This document shows, piece by piece, positions 1 to 8,494 of a DNA stretch of 36,757 bases. Source of the stretch: Acidobacteriota bacterium (GTDB lineage Bacteria; Acidobacteriota; Terriglobia; Bryobacterales; Bryobacteraceae); NCBI GenBank assembly GCA_025353165.1, contig JANXRE010000035.1:1-36757 (forward strand). The letters run 5' to 3'. The position numbers and the translations under genes are program-made. Position 1 is the stretch's first letter. The number at the start of each line of letters is the position of its first letter. Below the pieces are notes generated by a model. It did no database searches and was not told the DNA's origin. It worked only from the letters and a program-made list of their open reading frames with translations.

Positions 1-1
1 T

Positions 2-301
2 ATTAAGCTCGACCTGCCTCCTCAGGAGGAGATCGATAAGTGGCACGATAAGCGGGCGCTGTGGCAGGCGCAGTATCACATGGGGCACTGGCTGGAGTGT
101 ATTTCGACGAGGAAGACTCCGAACGCGGATGTCGAGATCGGACATCGCTCGGTGAGCGTGTGCCATCTCGCCAATATCACTCGGCGGCTGAACCGGCGGC
201 TCAAGTGGAATCCGGATACGGAGCGGTTCGTTGATGACGACGAGGCGAATCTGATGGCGTACCGGCCGCGGCGGCAGGGATACGAACTGCCGAAGATTTA
301 G
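2..301 (+). CDS. Gfo/Idh/MocA-family oxidoreductase, C-terminal end (partial at window start)
   Basis: The frame is open from the first bases of the window, so this is the last 99 residues of a gene that starts upstream. The tail contains a tryptophan-rich helix (WHDKRALWQAQY), then HWLECISTRKTPNADVEIGHRS and the ending WNPDTERFVDDDEANLM. That C-terminal pattern is familiar from the Gfo/Idh/MocA oxidoreductases that are abundant in Acidobacteria and Planctomycetes, which bind NAD(P) in an N-terminal Rossmann domain not present in the window. The GHRSVSVCHLANI segment normally closes the substrate-binding domain. Substrate cannot be told. A double hairpin follows the stop and may end the transcript. 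Confidence 0.8.
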   Translation: MKLDLPPQEEIDKWHDKRALWQAQYHMGHWLECISTRKTPNADVEIGHRSVSVCHLANITRRLNRRLKWNPDTERFVDDDEANLMAYRPRRQGYELPKI

Positions 302-310
302 TTAAGACAT

Positions 311-352
311 GCGTCGCCAGGAGTGGCGACGCGGCACGCACGGTTGCGTGCC
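311..352. repeat. Tandem double-hairpin intergenic repeat, copy A
   Basis: Two perfect inverted repeats sit side by side: GCGTCGCCA (311-319) pairs with TGGCGACGC (324-332), and GGCACGCA (333-340) pairs with TGCGTGCC (345-352). They are followed by GCCACGTC. A second copy lies at the other side of the next gene (1707-1750) and a shortened one at 8421-8448, so this looks like a dispersed REP-like element and not only a local terminator. There is no U-tract. It lies between the convergent ends of the oxidoreductase and the permease, where it could still act as a bidirectional terminator. Confidence 0.7.
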
Positions 353-362
353 GCCACGTCGA

Positions 363-1676
363 TTAGGCTGCAGGAGCCGGTTCTAGACCGAGTTTTGCTA
401 ACAGCGCGTATACTACGAAGCCGGTCACAAAACTGTAGACTACCGCGGGCTGCGCGGCGCTTTTGATCGAATCCGACACCGGGAGGAATGGCAGGATTCC
501 TACCAGGAAGCCTAGCGCCCATGCGCCGTATCCCGCGAGGTTGATGCCTTGCCGCGGACCGGCCCACTTCTTGCCGGACAACAGATAGTCGGCGGCCATG
601 GCTCCGCAGATCGGCCCGAAGGACGCGCCGACAATCGTGAAGAAGCCGATCAGGTTCGCTGCGACTCCCGTCACCGCGAGGATGATCGCCACGGTCATGC
701 CGATCATCATTGACGAGATGCGCTTGACGCCGGGAATCATGGTCGAGAAGCTGTTGCCCGCTATGAAGGCGCAGAAGCAGGCGGAAGGAATCGCTGTAAT
801 CGCGAACAGAAAGAACATCGCCGTGGCGAGCATTCCGCCGAGTGAGCTAATCGCTCCGTCGAAACTGAACGACGTCAGGCTGGGGTTCAACGCTCTCGCG
901 CCGGCGACGGCCAGGAGCGGCAGGCCGCCCGCGTACAGGATTGCCAGCGCGATGCCGGTCAGGCCGCCCAGGCGCACGTCTCTTTCGTTGCGGCTGTTCA
1001 TGCCGAAGTCCGCGCCCGCCGCGCCGGCGGTGGCAAAGAAGCCGATAACGGCCTGGATCAACATCGCGGCCGCGGCGAAGGGAGCCGCCTTCACGGGATC
1101 GACGGTATGGGCGCTGATGCCGCCCGCGTTTTTCAGGAATACGACCAGCACCATCAGGAACGCAATCCCGTTCAGGTAGATCGCCACTTTCGCGACCAGG
1201 TGAATGCCCTTCGCTCCGACGTACGCCATGGAGTAACCCCAGACCACGGCGATGATGGTGAACGCCGCGCTTCCGGGCTTGGCAGTGGAGCCTAGGCCGG
1301 TGAGAATGAACTGGGCCGCGAAGTACGTGCCGACCGCGAACCACCCGATTTGCAGCAGGCCCATCAGCAGGCCGGGCATGAGATATCCGCCGGTGGTTCC
1401 GAAGGTGGAGCTGCCGACGACGTACAGAGGCAGGCCGGTTTTCATGCCTAACATGGCGGGCGCGTAGTAGTACAGGGCGTAGCTGAGGAGTCCGGCCACG
1501 GCCAGGGCGAGCATGCATACGGCGAGGCTGGCGCGATCGATGGTATTCGCCGCCAGGCCCTGGTAGAAGGCCACCCAAAGGAAGATCCCGGCATAGGTGG
1601 GCGCTGTGTTGGTGTACCATGGACCGCGGTTCGTGGCGGGGTTGGGCACGGCTTTCGCAATGTAGTCGGGCAGCAT
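363..1676 (-). CDS. NCS1-type permease (purine/cytosine/allantoin permease family)
   Basis: A 437-residue inner-membrane protein with about twelve hydrophobic segments. Its N-terminus (VPNPATNRGPWYTNTAPTYAG, then LWVAFYQG) and the Gly-rich stretch YVVGSSTFGTTGGYLMPGLL resemble the nucleobase:cation symporter-1 family, in which CodB imports cytosine by Na+ or H+ symport. Length agrees with CodB (about 420). I chose the ATG at 1676 because the family begins close to this point; an upstream ATG at 1733 would add 19 polar residues reading through the repeat. I see no strong Shine-Dalgarno at 1676. It is isolated, flanked by the double-hairpin repeat on both sides, and no nucleobase deaminase lies nearby, so the substrate is open. 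Confidence 0.8.
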   Translation of the reverse strand: MLPDYIAKAVPNPATNRGPWYTNTAPTYAGIFLWVAFYQGLAANTIDRASLAVCMLALAVAGLLSYALYYYAPAMLGMKTGLPLYVVGSSTFGTTGGYLMPGLLMGLLQIGWFAVGTYFAAQFILTGLGSTAKPGSAAFTIIAVVWGYSMAYVGAKGIHLVAKVAIYLNGIAFLMVLVVFLKNAGGISAHTVDPVKAAPFAAAAMLIQAVIGFFATAGAAGADFGMNSRNERDVRLGGLTGIALAILYAGGLPLLAVAGARALNPSLTSFSFDGAISSLGGMLATAMFFLFAITAIPSACFCAFIAGNSFSTMIPGVKRISSMMIGMTVAIILAVTGVAANLIGFFTIVGASFGPICGAMAADYLLSGKKWAGPRQGINLAGYGAWALGFLVGILPFLPVSDSIKSAAQPAVVYSFVTGFVVYALLAKLGLEPAPAA

Positions 1677-1706
1677 CGTCACGTATGCTACCACGTGCGA
1701 ACACTG

Positions 1707-1750
1707 GCGTCGCCAAGAGTGGCGACGCAGCACTCACGGGTGCGTGCGCC
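1707..1750. repeat. Double-hairpin intergenic repeat, copy B
   Basis: GCGTCGCCA (1707-1715) pairs with TGGCGACGC (1720-1728), identical in both arms to copy A at 311-332. The second hairpin is imperfect here (GCACTCA...GTGCGTGC). It lies just upstream of the permease start and just downstream of the putative glycosidase, so the permease gene is bracketed by two copies in the same orientation. Confidence 0.65.
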
Positions 1751-1762
1751 ACGGCGGCTGGA

Positions 1763-3187
1763 TTAGATGCCTTTGCGCCAGTCCGGGTCGTCCCAGGGTT
1801 TCAGGCGGATCGAGAAGGGATCGCAGGCCCAACGCACGGGTCTTCGGATTCCGTTCTTGGTTTCGAGTTCGGCTTTGAGTAGAAGCGTGCCTTGGCGCAG
1901 CGAGGCGGGGAGGAGGAATGACGCCTGGCGGGTGCGGCCTCCGTATGGATGGCCGGCGTCCAGGCCTCCCGCTGCGATCACCTTGCCGTCTTCCGACTGA
2001 AGCGAGAGGCGAAGGATTCCGGGTACTCCGGCTACTCCGTCGTTCACCAGGGCGACGATGATCTCGTTCGTGCCATAGCGCTTTCGCTGCCAGATCCAGG
2101 AGGGCCGGATGCGGTAGCCCATCTTTTCCCTGAGACGGCGGAAGTCGTGGCGGGAGAGATTGTCCGCTTCGGTCCACAGCGACCAGTAATTCGCCCCTAC
2201 GTCGAGCGTGTGCAACATCGTGGTTTGCAGCATCGCTGCATCCGCGGCGTCGTAGTGGCGGAAATAGCCGTCCTCGAGAATCGCCGCGAGCCAGGCGGGG
2301 CGATTAGCCAGCGCTTCGATCTGCTCCGGCTCCTCGACGAGGATGCTGTCGGAGCGCAGCCAGCAACCGGCGCGTATGCACATGTCGATCACTTCGCGGT
2401 TGCCCGCGTTGGATATGTCGGGCTGCGTGTTGACGGCCACCTGCGCTCGGCGGAAGCTTTCCAGCTGCAGCCGCGTGATCTCGACCATGGTGCGCTCGGC
2501 CGTAAGGTAATCGGGGAACGGCGTTCGGTTCCCGCCGGTGTGTCCTTCGCCCCAGAAGCCGAACTGCATCAGGTCCATCCACTCGATCAGGGGATTGGCG
2601 TCGAATTCAGCGGCGAGCAGTTCGGTCAGTTCGCGGAAGGCTTTGCGGAATTCCGGGTGATCGTAGCGTGGCTCGCGGAATTGGCCGCCGATCTCCACCA
2701 CCGGCACTTTCTCTTGCACGAAGTCCGGCATCGCGAGGTATTGAGGTTGACCCACGGTGTTGGACAGCATCACGCGGAACGCCACGCGCCGACCGTAGCG
2801 TTTCGCGGCGTCAAGGGTGAGCGCCCAAACGGGCGAGAGATCCAAACGGCCGGGGCGCTTCTGCACATCGCGCCAGTCGCAACGGATGTAGAGCACATCG
2901 ACGAAGGGCAGGCGCGCCATCTTTTCGACGTGCGCTTCGAGGGTTTCGCGGCCCGCTCGCGCGGCCAGAGATGGCCCGCCTTCTTCCCACGTGTAGCCGA
3001 CGAGTCCGAGGCCGAAGTTGGGGACCGGCTCCGGCGAGGGGTTCGGGGTGGCGAGGGTGAACCAGCCTTCGTCTTGTTCGACGCCGAATGGGCCCTGGTT
3101 CAGACGATCGGCACTGCGGGGCGCGGGTCCGAAATCGTGGCCCGCCCAGGCCAATCCGCTCGCCTTCAACAGATCGCGGCGGCGCAT
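1763..3187 (-). CDS. Putative secreted glycosidase-like TIM-barrel protein
   Basis: 474 residues. It starts MRRRDLLKASGLAWAG, a twin-arginine-like export signal. The body has barrel-like patterns: FVDVLYIRCDWRDVQ, AFRVMLSN, NPLIEWMDLMQFGFWGEG and YWSLWTEADN, with Asp/Glu residues at the ends of predicted strands as in clan-A glycoside hydrolases. The C-terminal 130 residues look like a beta-sandwich (IIVALVNDGVAGVPG, ILRLSL). I cannot assign a GH family. The ATG at 3187 is preceded by GGAG ten bases upstream and lies one base after the stop of the TPR gene (TAACATG), so the two are probably translationally coupled and work on the same substrate. Confidence 0.6.
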   Translation of the reverse strand: MRRRDLLKASGLAWAGHDFGPAPRSADRLNQGPFGVEQDEGWFTLATPNPSPEPVPNFGLGLVGYTWEEGGPSLAARAGRETLEAHVEKMARLPFVDVLYIRCDWRDVQKRPGRLDLSPVWALTLDAAKRYGRRVAFRVMLSNTVGQPQYLAMPDFVQEKVPVVEIGGQFREPRYDHPEFRKAFRELTELLAAEFDANPLIEWMDLMQFGFWGEGHTGGNRTPFPDYLTAERTMVEITRLQLESFRRAQVAVNTQPDISNAGNREVIDMCIRAGCWLRSDSILVEEPEQIEALANRPAWLAAILEDGYFRHYDAADAAMLQTTMLHTLDVGANYWSLWTEADNLSRHDFRRLREKMGYRIRPSWIWQRKRYGTNEIIVALVNDGVAGVPGILRLSLQSEDGKVIAAGGLDAGHPYGGRTRQASFLLPASLRQGTLLLKAELETKNGIRRPVRWACDPFSIRLKPWDDPDWRKGI

Positions 3188-3188
3188 G

Positions 3189-6182
3189 TTAGCGCTTCTC
3201 CAGTGCGCGCCGGGCGCGATAGTGCGAGAGGTTGCGATCGGGCGCGCGGAGAACTTCATGGAGTACGCGGCGGCCTTCCTCGACGCGGCCGAGTGCGAGC
3301 AAGGCCATGCCGGCATCGACGGAATCGCCGGACGCGAGTTTTTCCGCGCGAGGTTTCCAGCCGGTCAGTCCCGCGTCTTTGGCCGCGAGAACGGCGTAGA
3401 TTCCATTTCCCGACTTGTCGATCAGGCCGCGGTAGTAGTTGAAGCGTGGCTCGTTCAGGAAGGCTTTCAACCCGGCCGCGAACTCGAGACCATCGACGGG
3501 TTTGTCGAGCGCGGTTGCATCACCGGCCAGCATCTGTTGGAATCGCGTCTCGAGGTAGACCTCGCCGGCGTTCGCGCCGCCTTCTTCCTTTTCGAAATGG
3601 CGATTGCGGAACATTGCTTCGGCTTGCGGGAATTTGCCGGCTTCGGCGTAGCTCAGCGCGAGGTCGAGGGCAAGGGGCGACGGCATCGACGCGCGGTCCG
3701 GGTAGCTCTCCAGCACTTTGACGCGCTCTTCGGCGGGACGCTCCAGGATGCTCATTGCCTGCGTGAGGTCGGTGTAGAGTTCGACGTTCGCGGGGTCGGC
3801 TGTGAGACCTTCGCGGAACACTTCGACGGCTCCGGCGTCGTCTCTTCTCACCACCAGCAACGCCTTTCCAAGATTTCGGTGGAGGGTTGAGATCTTCGGA
3901 TTCAGGGCGCGCGCTTTCTGCCATTCGGCGATGGCCGGCTCCGTCATTCCTCCCGAGAAATAGATGTTGCCCAGCAGGAAGTGCGCGGTGGCGTCAGCGG
4001 GGTCGCTCACGATCGCGTGTTTGAGCACGGCCATATCGGTTGGGCGGTAGGGGAACACATAACGCGTGGACGTTATCGGCGCTGCGCCGGACAGGCCCAG
4101 TTTGTGGCGGCAGTAGCCACGATAGTAAGCGGTGAGTGCGTAATCCTGGGGCAGCGGGGTCCCTGGCTCCGCCTCGTTGGGATCGCCGGCGGGATAACTG
4201 CGCGAGAGCAGCTCCAGCGCGTCCGCGTATAAGCCGAGATTCATATACACCACCGCGATCTCGATGACGCGCTCCGGGTCGGATGCCAGGTGACGCCATA
4301 GCGCGTCGTCCGCGCGGCCGAGCTTCACCTGCTCGTAGCGAAGGAACGAGTTGGTGGGATCTTCTCGCTGCAGCGCTTCGGCGCGTTCGCGAGCCTGCGC
4401 GGGCTGTTTGAGCGAACGCAGCAGGGTGACCTCGATCTCGTGTCCGCGCGCCAGGCTCAAGGCCCGGTCGAGCTTTCCTTCGCGGGCTTCCAACTGCGCG
4501 AGCTGCAGGTGCGCGGCGGCGCGGAATTGCGGTTGCTCCTGCGCGCCTTCCCATTGCGCTCGCGCGTGCGCGTCGTCGCCGAGTTGCATGTAGGCGTGTC
4601 CGAGGTAGTACTGGATTTCGGGATCGTTGGTGCGCCGCTCCTGCGCGCGTTTGAGGTACGATAGCGCCGATTCGTAATCCTTCAGCGTGACGGCGAGGCG
4701 GCCGGCTGCTTTGTTCAGCTCGAAGTTATCGGCGGCGTGTTCGCGGTACGTCCCCATCGCCTTCAGCAGCTCGCCGTTGAGTTCCTGATTTTCGCCGAGT
4801 TCCAGCGGGTCGGCGTTCGCGCGGAGTTCGGGCTGCGGCCCTTTGCGGATTTCGGATTCCGGCGTCCAATCGTAGGCGTCTTCGGTGTGGGCCAGGAGAA
4901 CTTCTCCGTGCGAGTCGCTCAACGAGAACGTCCATTTACGGCCATCCGCGGGAATCGGCATTTCCCGAACAAAAGTATGCCCGGGGTCGAGGTTCGCTTG
5001 ATCCAGAAGGACACGCATGTTTCCCTCCGCCAAGCCCAGGCGCGCGTTCGCGATCGCATGGTTCACGTTCAGCGCGACCCGCAGCTTCCCCCCCGAGCGA
5101 GACATGTACACGACCCCGTGGAGATTCGCCCGAGAGATTCCGCCGATCTCCCGCACGGGCATCCAGTACTCGCTGAACCGGATGACGCCTTGCGGCGGCA
5201 GAAAAGCGTACGTCTCCTGATTGCGGAACAGGCCCGCCTGAATCTCCACGTAGCCGCTGTTGTTGTCCGACAGCGCCCTGCGCCAGTCGAGTCCATCGGC
5301 ATCTACTCCGAAGGACCAGATTTTCTTGCCGGGCAGATCGGCGTAATCGGCGTAGTGAACAACGCCTGTGTTCCAGCGCGGATGCCAGACGCCCATGAAG
5401 GGCTCGCGGCTGCCATACACGAATTGGGAGACGGGGCCCGAGGTGTGATTCTTCACGACCGACAGGTCGAGACCCTCGTGATTCACCGGCCAGGTGTCGA
5501 GGAACGTGAAGCCGTGGCTGGCGGAAAAACGCATGGGGTAATAGATTTTCGAATCGTCGCCCACTTCGGCGGCGGCGTTGTTCCACCAGTAGTAACGCCG
5601 GCGGTAATCGCCGCGATTGTACAGCGTCACCTTTTCTTCCAGTACGGTCGAGCCGGGGCGCAGCACAAGCTCGACGCGCCACTGCATTCCGTACGGGCGG
5701 TCGATGTTGCCGACGGTGACGGAGCCGCTGCCGTCCGCGTTCTGGCTCAGCGCGAAATCGACGGGCGACATGGACATCCAGTTGTGCGAGACGGGGAAAT
5801 TGAACTCGACTCCGAAGGCGGCCCAGGCTCCGCGATGTCCAATCAATTGCTTCTTGAGCGATGGGTTTGCGTAAAACATCTCGCGCCCGCTGATCTTGTC
5901 CGTGCAACTGTAGACGTGGCCGCCGATGTCGGGCAGCACGGAGCATTTCAGGTACTCGTTCTCCAGGTACAGCGCGCGCAGGTCGCGCGGGACTCTGCGG
6001 CCCGTCATGTTGCTTCGAAGCGTGTAGGGGTAATTGAAGCGCGTGGTCGCGTACTGGTCGAAGGGAGGATTCGGGTCGGGTAGTCCCTCTTCGGACACCG
6101 GAATGGTGAGCTTTCCGGACCAGACCTTCACTTGTCCGAAAACCGCCGTCGCGAACGCCAGAAGTATGACAACTCGTTTCAC
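3189..6182 (-). CDS. Secreted DUF5107 protein with C-terminal TPR repeats
   Basis: 997 residues from a GTG start at 6182. This start gives a clean signal peptide (KRVVILLAFATAVFG), whereas the longer frame to 6332 would add 50 polar residues and overlap the divergent gene. Residues roughly 30-330 match the DUF5107 pattern (LENEYLKCSVLPDIGGHVYS, FGVEFNFPVSHNW, YYWWNNAA, FSEYWMPV). This is a beta-sandwich of the galactose-mutarotase-like type, often found with TPRs in Acidobacteria. From about residue 450 to the end there are many tetratricopeptide-like helices (PEIQYYLGHAYMQLGDDAHA, ATAHFLLGNIYFSGG). Likely periplasmic, carbohydrate-related; the reaction is not known. It is followed at one base by the putative glycosidase. 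Confidence 0.8.
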   Translation of the reverse strand: MKRVVILLAFATAVFGQVKVWSGKLTIPVSEEGLPDPNPPFDQYATTRFNYPYTLRSNMTGRRVPRDLRALYLENEYLKCSVLPDIGGHVYSCTDKISGREMFYANPSLKKQLIGHRGAWAAFGVEFNFPVSHNWMSMSPVDFALSQNADGSGSVTVGNIDRPYGMQWRVELVLRPGSTVLEEKVTLYNRGDYRRRYYWWNNAAAEVGDDSKIYYPMRFSASHGFTFLDTWPVNHEGLDLSVVKNHTSGPVSQFVYGSREPFMGVWHPRWNTGVVHYADYADLPGKKIWSFGVDADGLDWRRALSDNNSGYVEIQAGLFRNQETYAFLPPQGVIRFSEYWMPVREIGGISRANLHGVVYMSRSGGKLRVALNVNHAIANARLGLAEGNMRVLLDQANLDPGHTFVREMPIPADGRKWTFSLSDSHGEVLLAHTEDAYDWTPESEIRKGPQPELRANADPLELGENQELNGELLKAMGTYREHAADNFELNKAAGRLAVTLKDYESALSYLKRAQERRTNDPEIQYYLGHAYMQLGDDAHARAQWEGAQEQPQFRAAAHLQLAQLEAREGKLDRALSLARGHEIEVTLLRSLKQPAQARERAEALQREDPTNSFLRYEQVKLGRADDALWRHLASDPERVIEIAVVYMNLGLYADALELLSRSYPAGDPNEAEPGTPLPQDYALTAYYRGYCRHKLGLSGAAPITSTRYVFPYRPTDMAVLKHAIVSDPADATAHFLLGNIYFSGGMTEPAIAEWQKARALNPKISTLHRNLGKALLVVRRDDAGAVEVFREGLTADPANVELYTDLTQAMSILERPAEERVKVLESYPDRASMPSPLALDLALSYAEAGKFPQAEAMFRNRHFEKEEGGANAGEVYLETRFQQMLAGDATALDKPVDGLEFAAGLKAFLNEPRFNYYRGLIDKSGNGIYAVLAAKDAGLTGWKPRAEKLASGDSVDAGMALLALGRVEEGRRVLHEVLRAPDRNLSHYRARRALEKR

Positions 6183-6197
6183 GACCGCTACGTTATC

Positions 6198-8414
6198 ATG
6201 GCTCAAGTGTTCCGCATAGCGTGTGTGCTCGCTTTGATCGCGGGGTTGTCCGCCGGCGCCAGAAACGACGCTTGGACGGTGATTGGCCCTGGCGGGGGTG
6301 GCGCGCAGTTTTTCCCGGCCGTTAGCCCGCACGATCCGAATTTCGTGATCGAGTCGTCCGACATGACGGGTTCGTATCTGACTCGCGACGGCGGCAAGAG
6401 CTGGCGCATGATCAATCTGCGCGGCGTGCCGCTGTTCTTTGTGTTCGATCCCTCGGATGCGAAAACGTTGTATGCGCAGACGATCGGCTTATGGCGCAGC
6501 AGGGACGCGGGGACGACGTGGGAGCTGGTTGCCCCGGACCCGACGGACGTCACTGGGATCTCGGCCATCGACGATCACGGCGACGAGGAGATCCAGACGG
6601 CCGGTGGCTCGGGAAGCGTCGTGGCCCTGGCCGTCGATCCGAAAGATTCGCATCGGCTGTTCGCCGTGTTTTCGGCGCGGGGACGGCAGTCGCTGCGGAG
6701 ATCGGACGATTGGGGACGAAGCTGGGCGGTGGTCGAGGGAGAGATTCCGGCCCGGTCGAATCGGCTGTACATCGATCCGGAATCGAGGGCTGTCTACATC
6801 GTTGGCGCTGATCGTGTCGCCGTGCTCGCGGGCGGATCGATGCACGCGGGCGCGGCGGCGGGCGTGACGTTCGTCGATGCGGCGGCGGGATTTCCCGGAC
6901 ATGGCGCGAAGCCGGTGATCTACGGCGCGGCGCGCTCGGCCGTGTATGTTTCACGCGACGGGGGCGCGTCGTGGGTGCGGACTGCGCCGGCGCAGCGGTT
7001 GCAGGCGATTGCAACGTCTTTGCATCACCCGGAGGTGGCTTACGTCAGCTTCGGATCGCCGGGACTGGGCGTCGCAAAGACGACGGACTTCGGCGCCACC
7101 TGGAGCTATCCCTGGAAAGAGACGGCCAAGAAAGCGGCGAACGTCGATGACGGCTGGGTCAGCGCGCGGTTCGGCCCGGGCTGGGGCGAGAATCCGCTGT
7201 CGCTGGCCGTCGCGCCGGGGAACGCCGATATCTGTTACGCCACCGATCTCGGCCGGACGCTTCGCTCTCTGGACGGCGGGGCGACGTGGACGGCCGCCTA
7301 TACGCGACGCGGGCCGAATGGCGATTGGACGACCACCGGCCTGGATGTGACGACCAACTACGGCGTCCACTTCGACCCGTTCGATGCCAAGCATGTCTTC
7401 ATCAGCTACACCGATATCGGGCTGTTCGGGAGCGACGACGGGGGCTCAAGCTGGCATAGTTCCACGGTCGACGGCGTGCCGCGCGATTGGGTGAACACGA
7501 CCTACTGGGTGGCGTTCGATCCGGATGTTCGCGGCCGGATGTGGGCCGTCATGAGCGGGACGCACGATCTGCCGCGCCCGAAGATGTGGCGGCGGACTTC
7601 GCCCTCGAGTTACAAAGGCGGCGTGGTCCGCAGCGACGACGGCGGCCGGACGTGGCGCGCGATGACCGCGGGGATGCCGCAGACCGCGGCCACGCACATT
7701 CTGCTCGATGCGCGCAGCAAAGCCGATGCGCGGGTTTTGTATGTCGCGGGGTTCGGCAAAGGCGTGTTCCGGTCGAGCGATGGCGGGAAGACGTGGCAGG
7801 CGCGGAATGCCGGGCTGCCCGGGCCCGAGCCCTTCGCGTGGCGTTTGGCCCAGGATCGCGACGGCGTGTTGTACGTGATCCTCGCGCGGCGGAGCGACGA
7901 TGGGAGCATCGGAACGGACCGCGATGGTTTCCTCTACCGGTCGCGGAATTCGGGAGAATCGTGGGAGAAGGTTCCGCTGCCGGCGGGGGTGAACGGGCCG
8001 AATGGGCTCGCTATCGATGCCGCGGATCCGAAGCGGCTGTACCTGGCCGCCTGGCGGCGGAATGTGCCGCAGGCGGCGGGCGGTGGGGGGGGTTATGTGT
8101 CGGCCGATGCGGGCGCCACCTGGCGGCAGACGCTTTCGAAGGACCAGCATGTTTACGATGTCACGGCCGGCGGGGGGGCGCTGTATGCCTGCGGGTTTGA
8201 GTCTTCGGCGTGGCGCTCGACGGATGGCGGCGAAACCTGGCGGCGCATTCGCGGGTTCAACTTCAAGTGGGGACATCGGGTGATTCCGGACCCTCGCGAT
8301 GCGTCGATGATTTTTGTGACGACTTTTGGGGGCAGCGTTTGGCATGGTCCGGCAGTTGGGGATGCGCGGGCCGCGGAAGATATCGTCACGCCGGTGGCGG
8401 GGTTCTCGCACTAA
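6198..8414 (+). CDS. Secreted BNR/VPS10-type beta-propeller protein
   Basis: 738 residues starting with the signal peptide MAQVFRIACVLALIAGLSAGA. The rest is built from BNR (Asp-box) repeats, seen as many copies of S-x-D-G-G-x-[ST]-W (SRDGGASW, SLDGGATW, SDDGGRTW, SSDGGKTW, STDGGETW). That fold is a seven- or ten-bladed propeller as in sialidases, GH74 xyloglucanases and sortilin-type proteins. No catalytic pair can be identified with confidence, so a hydrolase label would be guesswork. An upstream ATG at 6132 is open but would put 22 charged residues before the signal. The start is only 15 bases from the divergent GTG of the DUF5107 gene. Confidence 0.8.
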   Translation: MAQVFRIACVLALIAGLSAGARNDAWTVIGPGGGGAQFFPAVSPHDPNFVIESSDMTGSYLTRDGGKSWRMINLRGVPLFFVFDPSDAKTLYAQTIGLWRSRDAGTTWELVAPDPTDVTGISAIDDHGDEEIQTAGGSGSVVALAVDPKDSHRLFAVFSARGRQSLRRSDDWGRSWAVVEGEIPARSNRLYIDPESRAVYIVGADRVAVLAGGSMHAGAAAGVTFVDAAAGFPGHGAKPVIYGAARSAVYVSRDGGASWVRTAPAQRLQAIATSLHHPEVAYVSFGSPGLGVAKTTDFGATWSYPWKETAKKAANVDDGWVSARFGPGWGENPLSLAVAPGNADICYATDLGRTLRSLDGGATWTAAYTRRGPNGDWTTTGLDVTTNYGVHFDPFDAKHVFISYTDIGLFGSDDGGSSWHSSTVDGVPRDWVNTTYWVAFDPDVRGRMWAVMSGTHDLPRPKMWRRTSPSSYKGGVVRSDDGGRTWRAMTAGMPQTAATHILLDARSKADARVLYVAGFGKGVFRSSDGGKTWQARNAGLPGPEPFAWRLAQDRDGVLYVILARRSDDGSIGTDRDGFLYRSRNSGESWEKVPLPAGVNGPNGLAIDAADPKRLYLAAWRRNVPQAAGGGGGYVSADAGATWRQTLSKDQHVYDVTAGGGALYACGFESSAWRSTDGGETWRRIRGFNFKWGHRVIPDPRDASMIFVTTFGGSVWHGPAVGDARAAEDIVTPVAGFSH

Positions 8415-8420
8415 AGACAG

Positions 8421-8448
8421 GCGTCGCACGATTGCGGGCGCCACGTCA
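8421..8448. repeat. Shortened copy C of the intergenic hairpin repeat
   Basis: After the propeller gene stop, the bases AGACAGGCGTCG then CACGATTGCGGGCGCCACGTC align with the two ends of copy A (AGACATGCGTCG and CACGGTTGCGTGCCGCCACGTC) with the first hairpin missing. It reads as an internal-deletion derivative of the repeat at 311-352. The flanking gap 8415-8494 contains nothing else evident. Confidence 0.45.
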
Positions 8449-8494
8449 CTTGCGGTGTGGAATTTGCATCCTTAGTTAACGAAGGCCAAACAAG

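Noticed and set aside
1949-3442. Long plus-strand open frame (about 500 codons) opposite the putative glycosidase
   Set aside because: Antisense to genes with clear protein-like features; composition is Arg/His/Gly-rich as expected from the opposite strand of GC-rich codons, with no domain pattern.
4737-6083. Plus-strand open frame of 448 codons opposite the DUF5107-TPR gene
   Set aside because: Shadow frame; residues mirror the complementary codons of the real gene and no motif is present.
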